Of a stretch of DNA of 5,262 bases, positions 5,156-5,262 are shown in pieces (positions within the stretch are counted from its first letter, which is position 1; each line of letters starts with the position of its first letter). The DNA comes from an uncultured Selenomonadales bacterium (GTDB taxonomy: Bacteria > Bacillota > Negativicutes > Selenomonadales > Selenomonadaceae). A program made the position numbers and the translations under genes. The DNA is taken from NCBI GenBank assembly GCA_937910665.1, contig CALEPR010000015.1, positions 1-5,262 on the forward strand, given 5' to 3'. The notes beneath the pieces were generated by a model that had not been told where the DNA came from, did not search any database, and saw nothing but the letters and a program-made list of their open reading frames with translations.

Positions 5156-5262
5156 TTTAAAATACACGGGCGTTTCATAAAAAATTTAGATAAAAATGCT
5201 ACACTTCAAAAAAGGAGTGACCGCCAGTGCAAGAATATTTTTCGGAAATAGAAGACCCACGT
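5156..5262 (+). mobile_element. left part of a probable ISAs1-family insertion sequence
   Basis: The transposase start at 5227 implies an insertion sequence that continues past the right edge. Its left end should lie between the lipase stop (5155) and the transposase; the stretch starting near 5165 (CACGGGCGTTTCAT) is a plausible terminal inverted repeat. The other end is not in the window, so the boundary cannot be confirmed. A possible extended -10, TGCTACACT (5197-5205), could serve the transposase. Confidence 0.4.
5227..5262 (+). CDS. ISAs1-family transposase, N-terminal fragment
   Basis: Only the first 12 codons are present and the gene runs off the right edge. It starts with GTG (5227-5229) and reads MQEYFSEIEDPR. 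The pattern of a short helix followed by YFS-x-IEDPR is the hallmark start of ISAs1 (H-repeat-associated) transposases, whose N-terminal domain (PF13808) precedes a DDE catalytic core. AAGGAG (5212-5217) lies about nine bases upstream and supports the start. An in-frame TGA at 5218-5220 rules out a longer product. Whether the rest is intact is unknown. Because only 12 residues are visible, the family call rests on one short motif. Confidence 0.68.
   Translation, partial: MQEYFSEIEDPR

Overview
The window is AT-rich bacterial DNA with Gram-positive-style signals: strong GGAG-type ribosome binding sites, sigma-A-like promoters with 17-bp spacers, and TTG/GTG starts. The gene content (2,3-bisphosphoglycerate-dependent phosphoglycerate mutase, a DUF5693-type membrane protein followed by csaB, and an extracytoplasmic class 3 lipase) points to a member of the Bacillota, perhaps the Negativicutes. 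The phylum is inferred from gene pairing and signals, not from a marker gene.

Layout. (1) 1-62, minus strand: the first 20 complete codons of gpmA, with a near-consensus promoter at 112-140. (2) 63-295: a divergent promoter region. (3) 296-3490, plus strand: a two-gene operon of a 688-aa DUF5693-type membrane protein and csaB, a polysaccharide pyruvyl transferase. Six bases separate them, and the csaB Shine-Dalgarno overlaps the upstream stop codon. csaB carries an odd run of heptanucleotide repeats inside its reading frame. (4) 3491-3856: an intergenic region that is not empty. It holds a minus-strand transcription unit (promoter 3819-3847, 26-codon hydrophobic ORF 3668-3748, intrinsic terminator 3557-3586) and a converging plus-strand promoter (3501-3529) whose RNA would be antisense to the 3' part of that unit. 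This is the architecture of a type I toxin-antitoxin locus, and it is the most interesting part of the window. (5) 3872-5155, plus strand: a secreted or periplasmic class 3 (alpha/beta-hydrolase) lipase with an extra C-terminal domain. (6) 5156-5262: the entry into a probable ISAs1-family insertion sequence, with the first 12 codons of its transposase.

How the parts work together. The DUF5693 protein and CsaB are probably one cell-envelope function; CsaB-type enzymes pyruvylate wall polysaccharide so that SLH-domain proteins can bind. The lipase is also an envelope or exported enzyme, but it is a separate unit. The candidate toxin-antitoxin locus lies between them. Because no clear promoter sits directly before the lipase, the antisense RNA promoter may also drive the lipase through a leader of about 335 nt.
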